Positions 16,658 to 25,010 of a DNA stretch of 49,497 nt are shown one piece after another (position 1 is the stretch's first letter; every line of letters starts with the position of its first letter). Source of the DNA: Streptomyces sp. ISL-11 (GTDB taxonomy: Bacteria > Actinomycetota > Actinomycetes > Streptomycetales > Streptomycetaceae); contig NZ_JAGGOL010000125.1 in NCBI RefSeq assembly GCF_018614525.1, positions 1 to 49,497 on the forward strand. Direction: 5' to 3'. Under the pieces are notes generated by a model, which was given only the letters and a program-made list of their open reading frames with translations, ran no database searches and was not told the DNA's origin. The translations under genes were made by a program, and so were the position numbers.

Positions 16658-17065
16658 ATGAGGAAGAAGCTCTCCGCACTGCTCGTGGCGGTGGCCGCCA
16701 CGACCGCCGCTGTGATGCCGCTCTCCACGGCACACGCGGCCGACGGGTACGACCGGTGCCCCGACGGCTACTACTGCCTGTTCTCGGGCCTCGACGGCAG
16801 CGGCGACATGATCAAGCTCAGAGGGAACACCCCGGACCTCGCGGCACTCGGCATGAACGACCGGGCCAAGTCGGACTGGAACCGGACACCCTCGACCATC
16901 CACCTCTGGTCCGATGCGAACTACTCCGGCTGCACAGCCGTGACCTCATCCGGCCCGACCGGCAAAGGCAACTTCTTCCCTGCCTACCAGGACTACTTCA
17001 GCTCCGTGCAGTTCGACGGTCCGGGCGGCCCGAGCTGCGGCACACCACCCGGCGAGGGCGGCTGA
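16658..17065 (+). CDS. Secreted peptidase-inhibitor family I36-like protein
   Basis: A 135-residue exported protein with signal peptide at about 1-28 (MRKKLSALLVAVAATTAAVM, cleavage near THA-A). The mature part has CPDGYYCLFSGLDGSGDMIKL, WSDANYSGC and GGPSCG: four cysteines and the CP-x-GY-x-CLF motif of inhibitor family I36 (SMI-type Streptomyces metalloprotease inhibitors). The family can inhibit proteases, but many members are only structural relatives. Upstream is the right end of the IS element, so its native promoter may be separated; a GGAG ribosome binding site before the ATG is retained. Confidence 0.82.
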   Translation: MRKKLSALLVAVAATTAAVMPLSTAHAADGYDRCPDGYYCLFSGLDGSGDMIKLRGNTPDLAALGMNDRAKSDWNRTPSTIHLWSDANYSGCTAVTSSGPTGKGNFFPAYQDYFSSVQFDGPGGPSCGTPPGEGG

Positions 17066-17210
17066 GCCCCACGGGCCGGCCGGACTCACCTGCGCGGGAC
17101 GGTGACCCCACTTCGCACTCGCGGCCCGCCACGCGATCACCACCCGGAAGGACGCGTACTGCACGCATATCGCGTTGTGAGTCCAGGGGCGCCACCATAA
17201 GGTCACCGGC

Positions 17211-17573
17211 ATGTCGGTACGTCTTCGTATGCGCCAAGCACTGCCGGAAGCGATGCGCGCCCGTGACAAGGCCACGGTGAGCGCCCTGCGCGCAACGCTT
17301 GCCGCGCTGGACAACGCCGAGGCGGTGCCCGTGGACGAAGCCGATGTCCGCGGCCCGGCCCTTGAACACTCGCCGTTTGGCGTCGGCGTCACCGAAGCCG
17401 TGCGGCGTGAGCTGAGCGAGCGCGGTGTGGCGGATGTCGTGCGCGCCGAGGCCGCCGAGCGACTGGAGGCCGCAGCGCAGTTGACCGCGCCCGCGCACGC
17501 CGACCGAGCCGCGCGGCTCCGCACGGAGGCCGCCGTGCTGCTTCGCTTCCTCGACGGTCCCGCCACCGCATAG
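17211..17573 (+). CDS. YqeY/GatB-like domain protein
   Basis: A 120-residue soluble helical protein. The N terminus (RLRMRQALPEAMRARDKATVSALRATLAALDNAEAV) resembles YqeY proteins (GatB C-terminal-like domain), which start with a helix carrying K/R-A-M-K/R-A-R-D and LR-x-x-L-x-A-I/L-x-N. The middle differs, as it would in a distant member. Function is unknown even in close homologues; tRNA-related roles are often suggested because of the GatB similarity. Start at ATG 17211. Monocistronic. Confidence 0.6.
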   Translation: MSVRLRMRQALPEAMRARDKATVSALRATLAALDNAEAVPVDEADVRGPALEHSPFGVGVTEAVRRELSERGVADVVRAEAAERLEAAAQLTAPAHADRAARLRTEAAVLLRFLDGPATA

Positions 17574-17717
17574 GACACGGCGCCGCATCGCTGGCGTCGG
17601 GGCGCCGAGCGCTGGAACCTCTGGCCGCCGGCCGAGCAGGCCGACCACGCCCGGCCCGGGCCGATACAGCGCCCGCCGCGCTACGCCCACTGGGACGCGG
17701 GCACGGGCCGCCCATGA

Positions 17718-18098
17718 TCAGCGGCCCGAAACGCTCGCCTCCTGCGCGTCGATCAGCTCGTCCCAGTGCTCCCGCGTCCATTCGCAGGCCGTGTCCAACG
17801 GGCCCAGCAGGCCACGGCCGAGCGGGGTCAGGGCGTATTCGACGCGACGCTCCTCGTGCTCCTCCCGTACGACGAAGCCGTCCCGTTCCAGTCCGCGCAG
17901 TGACTGGGTCAGCGACTTGGCCGTGATGCCGCGCAGGGGGACCTTGAGCTCCGAGAACCGGCGCGGGCCGTCCTGCAGGCAGCGCAGGATCAGCGTCGCC
18001 CACTTGTCGCCCACGCGGAACGGCACCAGGGGGGACGGGCAGACGGGATCGAACATCTCGGGATCGAGTGGGGCCCGTCCGGCCTGCGGCTTCGTCAT
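17718..18098 (-). CDS. HxlR-family transcriptional regulator
   Basis: A 126-residue winged-helix protein: CPSPLVPFRVGDKWATLILR, LQDGPRRFSELKVPLRGITAKSLTQSLRGLERDGFVVRE and VEYALTPLGRGLL are typical HxlR landmarks, including a Cys near the N terminus (C20) that in several HxlR proteins senses electrophiles or redox stress. It is divergent from a NAD(P)-binding protein gene (start 18158) with a 59-base gap, so it probably represses that gene and its overlapping partner. Confidence 0.9.
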   Translation of the reverse strand: MTKPQAGRAPLDPEMFDPVCPSPLVPFRVGDKWATLILRCLQDGPRRFSELKVPLRGITAKSLTQSLRGLERDGFVVREEHEERRVEYALTPLGRGLLGPLDTACEWTREHWDELIDAQEASVSGR

Positions 18099-18157
18099 GA
18101 CCTACACCGTAGGCCGGTATCCGATCGGAAACCAGCCCCCGGCCTACGCTCCCGATC

Positions 18158-18763
18158 ATGGAAACGAAGAGCAGCAGGATCATCGTGTTCGGGGCGGGCG
18201 GCCGGGCCGGCCGGGCGGCCGTGGCGGAGGCCCGGCGGCGGGGCCACGAGGTCACGGCGGCCGGGCGGCCCGACGGTGAGGTGACGGACCCGGCGGCCGT
18301 GGCGCGGCTCGCGGCCGGGCACGACGCGGCGATCGTCGCCGTGTACGACCCCGGGGCGCTCCCGGGCGAGTTCTTCCCCGCCGTCGCCCGCGCCCTCGCG
18401 GAAGGGCTCCCGGCGGCCGGGGTGAAGCGGCTGGTATCGGTCGGGCTGGCGTCCGTACTGCCCACCGCGTCCGGGAACTTGCTGATGGACACCCCCGGGT
18501 ACCCCCAGGAGTGGCGGGAGTTCTACATCGGCCACGGCGCCGGCACCGAGGCGCTGCGCGCGGCCGCGCCCGAGGCGCTGGACTGGGTGGTACTGAGCCC
18601 GGCGGGGGACTTCGACCATGAGGGCGAGCCCACGGGCGGGTACGCGCTCGCCCCCGCCACCGCCGACAGCCGGATCACCCCCGCCGACTTCGCCCGCGCA
18701 CTGCTGGACGAGGCCGAGGCCCCGACCCTGCACCGGACGCACACCGGGGTATCCGCCGCATGA
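18158..18763 (+). CDS. NAD(P)-binding (SDR-like, NmrA/YwnB type) protein
   Basis: A 201-residue atypical short-chain-dehydrogenase-like protein. The N-terminal IIVFGAGGRAGRAAVAEARRRGHEVTAAGR is a dinucleotide-binding GxGGxxG motif followed by the conserved R; VKRLVSVGLASVLP and WVVLSPAGDFD fit the YwnB/NmrA-like family that uses NAD(P)H or senses its redox state. No catalytic Tyr-Lys pair is obvious. It is divergent from the HxlR regulator and its last codons overlap the next gene (ATGA), indicating a two-gene operon under HxlR control. Confidence 0.85.
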   Translation: METKSSRIIVFGAGGRAGRAAVAEARRRGHEVTAAGRPDGEVTDPAAVARLAAGHDAAIVAVYDPGALPGEFFPAVARALAEGLPAAGVKRLVSVGLASVLPTASGNLLMDTPGYPQEWREFYIGHGAGTEALRAAAPEALDWVVLSPAGDFDHEGEPTGGYALAPATADSRITPADFARALLDEAEAPTLHRTHTGVSAA

Positions 18764-19191
18764 CCGGCACGATCCACGACAACCCGACCCCCTGGATCGC
18801 CGACCACATCCGCCGCTTCGAGGAGACCGGCGGCCACCCCCGCCCCGGGATGGCCGACCTGCTCCTGACCACCCGCGGCCGCAAGTCCGGCCTGCTGCGC
18901 CGCACGGCACTGGCGTACGTCCGGGACGGGGACGCGTACGTCCTGACGGCGTCCAACGCGGGCGCGGACCGCCACCCGGCCTGGTACCTGAACCTGTTGG
19001 CCACCCCGGAGGTCACCCTCCAGGTCGGCGCGGCCACCTTCACCGCGACGGCCCGGCCGGCCACGGCAGCCGAGTCGGCACGCCTGTGGCCGGCGGTGGT
19101 GGCCGCGATGCCCTCGTACGCGGCCTACCGCACCGCGACGACCCGGGAGATCCCCCTGGTCCTGGTCACCCCCCTGGGGCGAACGGCCTGA
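18760..19191 (+). CDS. Deazaflavin (F420)-dependent nitroreductase-family protein
   Basis: A 143-residue split-barrel protein of the Ddn family. Landmarks: MADLLLTTRGRKSGLLRRTAL (the cofactor-binding TTRGRKSG-x-x-R), YVLTASNAGADRHPAWYLNLLATPEVTLQVG and ARLWPAVVAAMPSYAAYRTAT. Family members bind F420 and reduce quinones, nitro compounds or other electrophiles. It overlaps the upstream NAD(P)-binding gene by four bases (ATGA), so the two are translationally coupled and probably form an HxlR-controlled stress or detoxification pair. Confidence 0.9.
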   Translation: MTGTIHDNPTPWIADHIRRFEETGGHPRPGMADLLLTTRGRKSGLLRRTALAYVRDGDAYVLTASNAGADRHPAWYLNLLATPEVTLQVGAATFTATARPATAAESARLWPAVVAAMPSYAAYRTATTREIPLVLVTPLGRTA

Positions 19192-19221
19192 CGGTACGGT
19201 TTCCGCGCCGCTGATTCCGGA

Positions 19222-19667
19222 TCGGGCTCAAGCGTCGCCCCGCTCATCCTGGCCGGGATCAGGTTCGCGCTCTGCGCGCTGCCCGCGGTGTCCTTCCGCC
19301 ACGCCACCTGCGGCCGCTTCTGCTGGACCTGGTCGTCAACGGCACCAAGGGCTACGCCGAGTTGCCCCACCAGATCGGGTGGACGGCCATCCTGTCCCTC
19401 CTCTTCCAGGCATACCCGAACACCGTGCTGGGGTACGTCGTGTGGAACTGGCTGCTCCGCGAGTACCCGGTATCGACCGTCGCGCCGCTCTCCCTGCTCG
19501 TTCCGGTCTTCGGCGTGGCGGGCTCGGTGCTGATCTTCGACGAGTCGCTGCCGCCGCTCAAGCGGGTGGCCGGAGCCCTGGTCGTCGCCGGTCTGGTCAT
19601 CGGCCTGTACGGCAAGCGGCTGGCCGGGTCCAGGACCGCCGCCCGGGTCCCGTCGGTGAGCCGATGA
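19222..19667 (+). pseudogene. EamA/DMT transporter gene with internal deletion
   Basis: The 3' part reads ELPHQIGWTAILSLLFQAYP, then NTVLGYVVWNWLLREYPVSTVAPLSLLVPVFGVAGSVLIFDE and LKRVAGALVVAGLVIGLYG, the last helices of a drug/metabolite transporter. The first bases (about 19235-19290) read APLILAGIRFALCALPAVSF in another frame, matching an N-terminal helix. About 200 codons between these parts are missing, and the two pieces are out of frame. No functional transporter can be made. It overlaps the next broken gene. Confidence 0.65.
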
Positions 19668-20327
19668 CCGCCCTGAACGATCTCGCGGACCGGTACGTGG
19701 ACGAGCTGGCCGTGCTGGATCCGTGCCTGGCCGCGGTGATGGGCATCGCCGGGCAGGAGGAGCGGCTGACCGACTTCGGCCCGCAGGCGGCGCGGGCGCG
19801 GGCGGAGCTGGCACGTCGCACGCTGAAGGTGGTCGAGGCCACGCCGGTCGCGGGGGAGCCGGAGCGGGTCGCGGCGGCGGTGCTGCGTGAGCGGCTCGCC
19901 ACGGAGGTGGCACTGGCCGAAGCCGACGCCTACGGCACGCTGCTGGACACCCTCGACGGGCCCGTCCAGCGGGTGCGGCACGCGGTGGGGCTGCTCGAAC
20001 AGGGCGGCGAGGCCGCGTGGGACGCGTTGCTGGCACGGCTGCGGGCCGTCCCGGGAACGCTGGCGGGCCTGCGCGAGAGCCTTCAGGCCGCGCGGCGCGG
20101 CGGCCGGGTCGCGCCGGTTCGTCGAGTTCGAGATCGACCGGTATCTGGGGCGCCCCGGGCAGGCCATCGCCTACAAGTTGGGGGAGAAGGTGTGGCTGGA
20201 GGCGCGGGAGGAGGCCCGCCGCCGCGACGGCGCCGCGTTCGACCTCAAGCGGTTCCACCACCACGCCCTGGGCCTGGGGCCGATGGGCCTGGACCTGCTG
20301 CGCGCCGAACTGACCCGCAAGGACTGA
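19664..20327 (+). pseudogene. DUF885-family gene with internal deletion and frameshift
   Basis: The first part (MTALNDLADRYVDELAVLDP, later VAAAVLRERLATEVALAEAD and GTLAGLRESLQAARRGG) and the last part (RFVEFEIDRYLGRPGQAIAYKLGEKVWLEAREEARRRDG, ending with a Leu-rich tail at 20327) are the beginning and end of a DUF885 protein, a metallopeptidase-like family of about 550 residues. The centre, with the zinc-site region, is lost and the two parts are in different frames near 20110. The start overlaps the stop of the transporter remnant (ATGA), so both were once one operon and were deleted in a similar way. Confidence 0.7.
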
Positions 20328-20456
20328 CGCGCAGGGCCGGCAGCGCGTCGAGCGGCCCGGCCGGGTGTGGCGGACCACAGTCCCTGCCGGGCGCACGCCA
20401 CCGGCACCACGTAGTGGCCTCCTCCGAGGGGCGCGTGGGCGGCGGGGGTCTGCTTT

Positions 20457-20930
20457 CTACCGCGTCTTCTGCACGTGGGTGGTATCGGTGTCCAGGAGGG
20501 TGCCGTCGGCGCCGGTCGGCGCGATGTCCGGCACAGGGTTGCCGTGCTGGTCGACAAGGGTGGAGTGGGTCTCGCCGGGGGCGAAGGCGTGGCGTTCTCC
20601 CCACTGCCGCAGGGTGAGGATGACGGGGAAGAGGTCGCGGCCGGCGTCGGTGAGCACGTATTCCTGGCGGCGGCCCGACGGCGCGGTGCGCTGGGCGAGG
20701 AGCCCGTGAGCGGTGAGCTTGCGGAGGCGGCCGGTGAGGATGTTGCGGGCGATGCCGGTGCGTCGCTGGAACTCGGTGAACGATCGTGCCCCGTCCATCG
20801 CGTCGCGGATGAGGAGAAGGCTCCACCTGTCGCCGACGAGGTCGATCGTGCGGGCGACGGGGCACTCGGGGTCGGTCCAGTCGGCGTCGGTCCGGCCGGG
20901 GTTCGGGGCGCGCGTGGTGGTGCGCGACAT
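20457..20930 (-). CDS. HxlR-family transcriptional regulator (MFS-linked)
   Basis: A 157-residue regulator with the HxlR landmarks CPVARTIDLVGDRWSLLLIRDAMDGARSFTEFQRRTGIARNILTGRLRKLTAHGLL and RRQEYVLTDAGRDLFPVILTL. A C-terminal tail of about 40 residues (HSTLVDQHGNPVPDIAPTG...) is longer than in short HxlR proteins and could bind a ligand. The start at 20930 follows a perfect GGGAGGTG site. It is divergent from the MFS exporter across an 83-base region full of inverted repeats, so it is the probable regulator of that exporter. Confidence 0.9.
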   Translation of the reverse strand: MSRTTTRAPNPGRTDADWTDPECPVARTIDLVGDRWSLLLIRDAMDGARSFTEFQRRTGIARNILTGRLRKLTAHGLLAQRTAPSGRRQEYVLTDAGRDLFPVILTLRQWGERHAFAPGETHSTLVDQHGNPVPDIAPTGADGTLLDTDTTHVQKTR

Positions 20931-20937
20931 GACACCT

Positions 20938-21005
20938 CCCAATGAGTTGCGGATTGAAACCATCATGCCGTACCGTTAAAACGGTTGCAATCTGCTACTC
21001 ATTGG
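20938..21005. promoter_or_regulatory. Divergent promoter with nested inverted repeats (HxlR operator candidate)
   Basis: Three nested symmetries: CCCAATGAG (20938) with CTCATTGGG at the far end; GATTGAAACC with GGTTGCAATC (nine of ten match); and ACCGT-TAAA-ACGGT in the centre. They fill the space between the HxlR gene and the MFS gene and are AT-rich for this genome, so both promoters and the operator probably lie here. Confidence 0.65.
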
Positions 21006-21013
21006 GGAGTGGG

Positions 21014-22249
21014 ATGAACGTGTGGCGGCGGTTGCTGCTCGCGGTGGTGTGTGGTGTCGCTGTGGCGAGCATCTATGCCGCGCAACCGGTCCTGGCACCG
21101 ATGGGACGCGACCTCGGTGTGCCGGCAGAACTCACCGGGTGGATCGTCGCGACCGGCCAGTTCGGCTACCTGTTAGGACTGGTGCTGCTGGTGCCGCTCG
21201 GCGACGTGGTCGACAGGCGCCGGCTCATCGCCGTGCACCTGGCGATCACCGCGGTGGGCATGATCCTGACGGCCTCGGCGTCAGCCGCATGGGTGGCGTT
21301 CGCGGGGCTCGCGGCGGCCGGGGTGTTCGCGGTCGTGGTGCAGACCACGGTGGCCTACGCCGCGTCGGTCTCGCCGCCTGCCGAACGCGGACGGAACATC
21401 GGTGTCGTGACCTCCGGCGTCGTGGTCGGCATCCTGGGCGCGCGGGTCGTCACCGGCACGCTCGCCGAGGTATGGGGCTGGCGCAGCGTCTATGCCGTGC
21501 TCGCGGTGCTCTCACTCGCTCTCGCGGCCCTCGTCCTGGCCGTACTGCCCTCGGGGGAGCGCCCCAGCCGAACCACGGGGTACGGGCAGGCCGTCGTCTC
21601 ACTCGGCGGACTGTTCAGGCAGCGCCTCTTCCTGACGCGCGGGCTCATCGCGTTCTTCTTGTTCGCATCGTTCGGAACCCTGTGGAGCGGACTGTCCCTG
21701 CCGCTGGCGGACGCGCCGTGGCACCTGAGCGAGAGCCAGATCGGACTGTTCGGCATCGTCGGACTAGCCGGCGCACTCGGCGCGGCACGCGCGGGACGGT
21801 GGGCGGACGCAGGACGGACGACCCCGGTCACCGGTCTCGCGCTCGTCCTGCTCATCCTCTCCTGGGCGGTGATCGGGCAGCTGCCGTGGACACTGTGGCT
21901 CCCCATCATCGGAATCGTGGCTCTCGACTTCGCGGTCCAGGCCGTGCATGTGAGCAACCAGCACCTGCTCACCACCGCGCATCCCGATCGCATCAGCAGC
22001 GTCATCGGCTGCTACATGGTCTTCTACTCGCTCGGCTCCGCCCTCGGCGCAGCCGCGACCACCGCCATCTTCACCGTCCACGGCTGGGTGGGATCCAGTC
22101 TCCTCGGGGCCGGATTCGCGGCCTGCGCGCTGGCCGTCTGGGCGATCGACAGGCGACTGCCCCACCCTGGCGCGAACCTCCGATCCGAGGAAGCGGGCAC
22201 GCGCCAGGCGCGGGAGGAAATACAAGAGACCGGCCAAGCAGTTCTTTGA
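21014..22249 (+). CDS. MFS transporter (drug or metabolite exporter)
   Basis: A 411-residue protein with 12 predicted membrane segments. It begins MNVWRRLLLAVVCGVAVASI. The loop between helices 2 and 3 carries G-x-x-x-D-x-x-x-R-R (LGDVVDRRRLIA), the MFS signature, and motif-like WGWRSVYAVLAVLSLALA occurs at helix 5-6. The set of features (YAAQPVLAPMGRDLGVPAELTGWI; later NQHLLTTAHPDRISSVIGCYMVFYSLGSALG) fits the DHA1-type exporter group. Start at ATG 21014 follows GGGGAGTGGG. The divergent HxlR regulator suggests induction by a toxic substrate. Downstream no partner gene. Confidence 0.9.
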   Translation: MNVWRRLLLAVVCGVAVASIYAAQPVLAPMGRDLGVPAELTGWIVATGQFGYLLGLVLLVPLGDVVDRRRLIAVHLAITAVGMILTASASAAWVAFAGLAAAGVFAVVVQTTVAYAASVSPPAERGRNIGVVTSGVVVGILGARVVTGTLAEVWGWRSVYAVLAVLSLALAALVLAVLPSGERPSRTTGYGQAVVSLGGLFRQRLFLTRGLIAFFLFASFGTLWSGLSLPLADAPWHLSESQIGLFGIVGLAGALGAARAGRWADAGRTTPVTGLALVLLILSWAVIGQLPWTLWLPIIGIVALDFAVQAVHVSNQHLLTTAHPDRISSVIGCYMVFYSLGSALGAAATTAIFTVHGWVGSSLLGAGFAACALAVWAIDRRLPHPGANLRSEEAGTRQAREEIQETGQAVL

Positions 22250-22596
22250 GCGCTCCCTGGTCTCCGTCATGACGCACCCGGGGCAGGAGCGGGCCTGGTT
22301 CGGCTCGCTCCGGCAAGGTGCTGCGGGACGCGGCCGGCGGGCACCAGACCGGCTGACCGGCAGGGGGTGCGTCCTTCCCGGTCAGCCTGATGGCGAACGC
22401 CGTTTCCTCGCCGAACTCCCGGTGCCGTCACGGCCGGTGCGTGCGCAGTGGGCTCCGGCCCGGTTCCCGGTGGACCCCCGCCGCCGGGGACCGTACCGGA
22501 ACCCACTGCGCGACGTCCCCGGCCCGCGGGCCGGGGACGCAGGCGCCCAGCATGCGGCCGACGATCGACTCCGGCTTGTCTCCCTGCACTGACGGC
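22250..22596. other. Gap after the MFS gene with a long hairpin
   Basis: No convincing gene. A strong inverted repeat pairs GCGCAGTGGGCTCCGG (from about 22443) with CCGGAACCCACTGCGC (from about 22497), followed by a second G+C-rich palindrome (CCCCGGCCCGCGGGCCGGGG near 22518-22537). These may be terminators for the MFS gene or remains of a mobile element. Confidence 0.45.
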
Positions 22597-22980
22597 ATGG
22601 CATGCCGCATCAGTGAACTGGTCATCGACTGCACCGACCCCGACCGGCTCGCCGCATTCTGGAGCAAGGCCCTCGGCTACGTAGAACTCGGCCGGGAGGA
22701 CGACGGAAGCATCGGGATAGGGCCGCCCGACGCCGGCTTCGGCGGCCCGCGGCCCACCCTCGTCCTCAGCCCCAGTAGCGACCCGCGGACCGGGAAGCTC
22801 CCCCTGCACATCGACGTCAACGCCACCGACCGCGACCAGGACGCCGAGCTGGAGCGGCTGCTCGCTCTCGGCGCCAGGCCCATCGACGTCGGCCGGACCG
22901 GCACCGAGAGCCGGCACCGCCTGGCCGACCCTGAAGGCAACCAATTCTGCCTCCTGCCCACCCGGCTCCAGCCCCTCTGA
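22597..22980 (+). CDS. VOC-superfamily (glyoxalase-like) protein
   Basis: A 127-residue protein in the glyoxalase-like VOC subgroup: ISELVIDCTDPDRLAAFWSKALGYVELG, then LPLHIDVNATDRDQDAELERLLALGARPIDVG and HRLADPEGNQFCLLP. These are the two beta-alpha-beta-beta-beta repeats of a VOC monomer, with H and E-type metal positions (H in LHIDV, E in DPEGN). The substrate is unknown. The ribosome binding site is weak. A second VOC gene with a very similar design lies at 34396-34815. Confidence 0.85.
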   Translation: MACRISELVIDCTDPDRLAAFWSKALGYVELGREDDGSIGIGPPDAGFGGPRPTLVLSPSSDPRTGKLPLHIDVNATDRDQDAELERLLALGARPIDVGRTGTESRHRLADPEGNQFCLLPTRLQPL

Positions 22981-23093
22981 CCCCATGCGTCCTGGCGCCA
23001 AACCGCTCGGCCGTCCGAGTGAGGCCGGGGATCTGCCCGCCGGTGTCAGCGCCCGGGCCGCGTCGCGGCGGCGACGGCAGGAGCCGGCCGCTA

Positions 23094-23182
23094 GTCGCCA
23101 AAGCGAGCCGTACTCGCATGATTGATGCGCCAAAGTGAATTCTCATGCGTGTACCGCATCGATTTCGGATATCATGGGAGCC
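23094..23182 (+). promoter_or_regulatory. Promoter/operator region of the HTH-polymerase operon
   Basis: Less GC-rich than its surroundings, with paired motifs: direct repeats CGCCAAAGCGA and CGCCAAAGTGA 32 bases apart, a partial palindrome GCAT-GATTG-ATGC, and a perfect palindrome ATGCG-TGTAC-CGCAT just before the operon. Since all three downstream proteins carry HTH domains, self-regulation is plausible. Confidence 0.5.
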
Positions 23183-23470
23183 ATGGGACTGAGTCTGGAG
23201 GAGTCGCTCCGGCTGACGGTGGCGGCGTTGATGCAGGCGACGGGCGACTCGCAGCGGGTGATCGCCGCGGTGCTGGGCCTGACGCAAACGCAGGTCTCGC
23301 GCCGGCAGTCCGGGGCCACTTCGTGGACCCTGCGCGACGCCGATGTCCTGGCCGAGCACTACGGCCTCACTGCGCTGGACCTGCTGGCAGGGCCGACCCG
23401 GGCCTGCGAGACGCTGCCCGCCGCCCGGCGCCGTAACACCAACGCGGAGAGGGCGCGGGCCGGTGAGTGA
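23183..23470 (+). CDS. Small HTH (XRE-like) protein, first gene of a telomere-type operon
   Basis: A 95-residue protein with an HTH segment DSQRVIAAVLGLTQTQVSRRQSGATSWTLRDADVLAEHYGL, which fits a Cro/CI-like fold, and a short basic tail. An in-frame ATG at 23174 is also possible; the GGGAG motif is too close to the ATG at 23183, so the start is uncertain. The last eight bases overlap the GTG of the next gene, so they are translationally coupled. Together with the following two genes it forms an operon whose proteins all bear HTH motifs. Confidence 0.75.
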   Translation: MGLSLEESLRLTVAALMQATGDSQRVIAAVLGLTQTQVSRRQSGATSWTLRDADVLAEHYGLTALDLLAGPTRACETLPAARRRNTNAERARAGE

Positions 23471-25010
23471 CTTCGACGCGATCGACTCGCTGCTCGCGGC
23501 CGTCGGCCCGGAAGCCGAACTCCCGGCCCCGGAGAGGCGGCGGGAGCTGCGCGAGCGGGCCCAATTGTCCAAGGCACAGGTGGCCCGGGCGCTCGGGGTG
23601 AGCCCGAGCACGGTCGCCGCGTGGGAGAGCAGCCGGGACCCCTCCGGCGAGACCCGGACCAAGTACGCCTACCTCCTGGACGGATTGGCCGCCAAGTTCG
23701 CCGCCGAAACCGAACCACAGCCGGCCCCCGCTGCCGAACCGACCGCTCCGCCGGCCGGCGGCCCGACAGCTGACGGCCCCTCGCCGGAGCCCGGGGAGGA
23801 GGGTGGGGACGAGGTCGAGGTCCTCGCCGTGCCCGAGCCGTGTGTGCTCTGCGGCCGCCCGGCCAGGCACCGCGTGGCGGGGTTCGCCCAGCACCTTCAC
23901 CCGGCCGACTGCCAGACCACCACCGCCGCCGCGCCACCCGCTACGCCCGGACCGCCCGAGGCTCCTCAGGCCGGCAAGCCGGCGACGAGCACGTCGCGGC
24001 CCTCCGGGCGTTCCCAGGGTCCGGCCCGGCGGGCGTTCCAGGAGCCGTCCGGCCCGGCCGATCTGATCGGCCAAGCGGTGCGGGCCGCCCTCGCCGAGCA
24101 CCAGGGCGACGTCGAGGCCGCGACGGCAACGCTGCTGAAGCGGGCGATCCCGGACGCGATGCGGCTGCTGGACGAGACCCGCAAGGGCGCCCGCTACGAC
24201 ATCGTCGCCCACCCCTGGATCCCCGACATCCTCAAGAAGCAGACCTCCCGCGGCGCCGACCAGATCTGGGAAGCCCGCCCCAAATGGACCCGATCCGAGC
24301 TCCCGCCCGGCCTCCACGAGGTGACCGCCCTCGACATCAACGGCGCCTACCTCTCCGCCCTCAAAACCCACCTCCCGCTCGGACAACTCGAGCACTCCGC
24401 CGGCCTCGCCCACGACCGCCGCCGCGCCGGCGTCCACCTCATCACCCCACCCGCCTGGGACCACGAAGCGGTACTGCCCAACCCGATCGGCCACCGGGAC
24501 GAACCCGGCCCCCTGTGGGTCACCGAGCCCACCCTGCGCCTCCTGCTGCGCGTGTCGGGCCCGAAGTACGGGTTGTGCGAGCCGCCGGAGATCCACGAGT
24601 CCTACACCTCCGGCGCCACGGAAAATCTCCTGGAGAAGTTCCGCACCGTCCTCAAGGACGCCCGCGACGTGGCGATCGAGCAGGGCGACGAGGTCACCCT
24701 GGAATACGTCAAGGCGATGTACTCCAAGTTCGTCTCCACCATGGGGGAGTCGAACTACAACCGGGAGCTGTACCGCCCTGACTGGATGCACATCATCCGC
24801 TCCCAGGCGTTTGCGAACCTGTGGCTGAAGGCCCTCAAGGCCCACGACGAGGGCTTGGCGGTCGTGCGTGCGATGGGCACCGACGAGCTCCACGTCACCG
24901 GTGACTGGCGCCGTGTCTTCCCCGAAGGCCGCGGCGTTACCGAGGTCAAGGTCAAGGACACCTACACCGCCGGCACCGAGCACACCGGGGCAGCAGGGGA
25001 GGAGGAGTAA
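23463..25010 (+). CDS. HTH protein with polymerase-like palm motifs (Tap-like, putative)
   Basis: A 515-residue protein. Parts: HTH at about 27-80 (LRERAQLSKAQVARALGVSPSTVAAWESSRD); Pro/Ala-rich linker 85-125; a Cys/His cluster CVLCGRPARHR...HLHPADC at about 130-150 (possible zinc site); and a C-terminal region (250-500) with ALDINGAYLSA (D291) and GTDELHVTGDW. These two short motifs look like the A and C acidic motifs of family B-type polymerases (D-x-x-x-x-Y and x-T-D-x). Streptomyces Tap, the telomere-associated protein, is a HTH protein with reported primase activity and is encoded upstream of the terminal protein gene; this layout and the telomere in the window suggest a divergent equivalent. 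That identity is inference. Start is GTG 23463. Confidence 0.55.
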   Translation: MSDFDAIDSLLAAVGPEAELPAPERRRELRERAQLSKAQVARALGVSPSTVAAWESSRDPSGETRTKYAYLLDGLAAKFAAETEPQPAPAAEPTAPPAGGPTADGPSPEPGEEGGDEVEVLAVPEPCVLCGRPARHRVAGFAQHLHPADCQTTTAAAPPATPGPPEAPQAGKPATSTSRPSGRSQGPARRAFQEPSGPADLIGQAVRAALAEHQGDVEAATATLLKRAIPDAMRLLDETRKGARYDIVAHPWIPDILKKQTSRGADQIWEARPKWTRSELPPGLHEVTALDINGAYLSALKTHLPLGQLEHSAGLAHDRRRAGVHLITPPAWDHEAVLPNPIGHRDEPGPLWVTEPTLRLLLRVSGPKYGLCEPPEIHESYTSGATENLLEKFRTVLKDARDVAIEQGDEVTLEYVKAMYSKFVSTMGESNYNRELYRPDWMHIIRSQAFANLWLKALKAHDEGLAVVRAMGTDELHVTGDWRRVFPEGRGVTEVKVKDTYTAGTEHTGAAGEEE

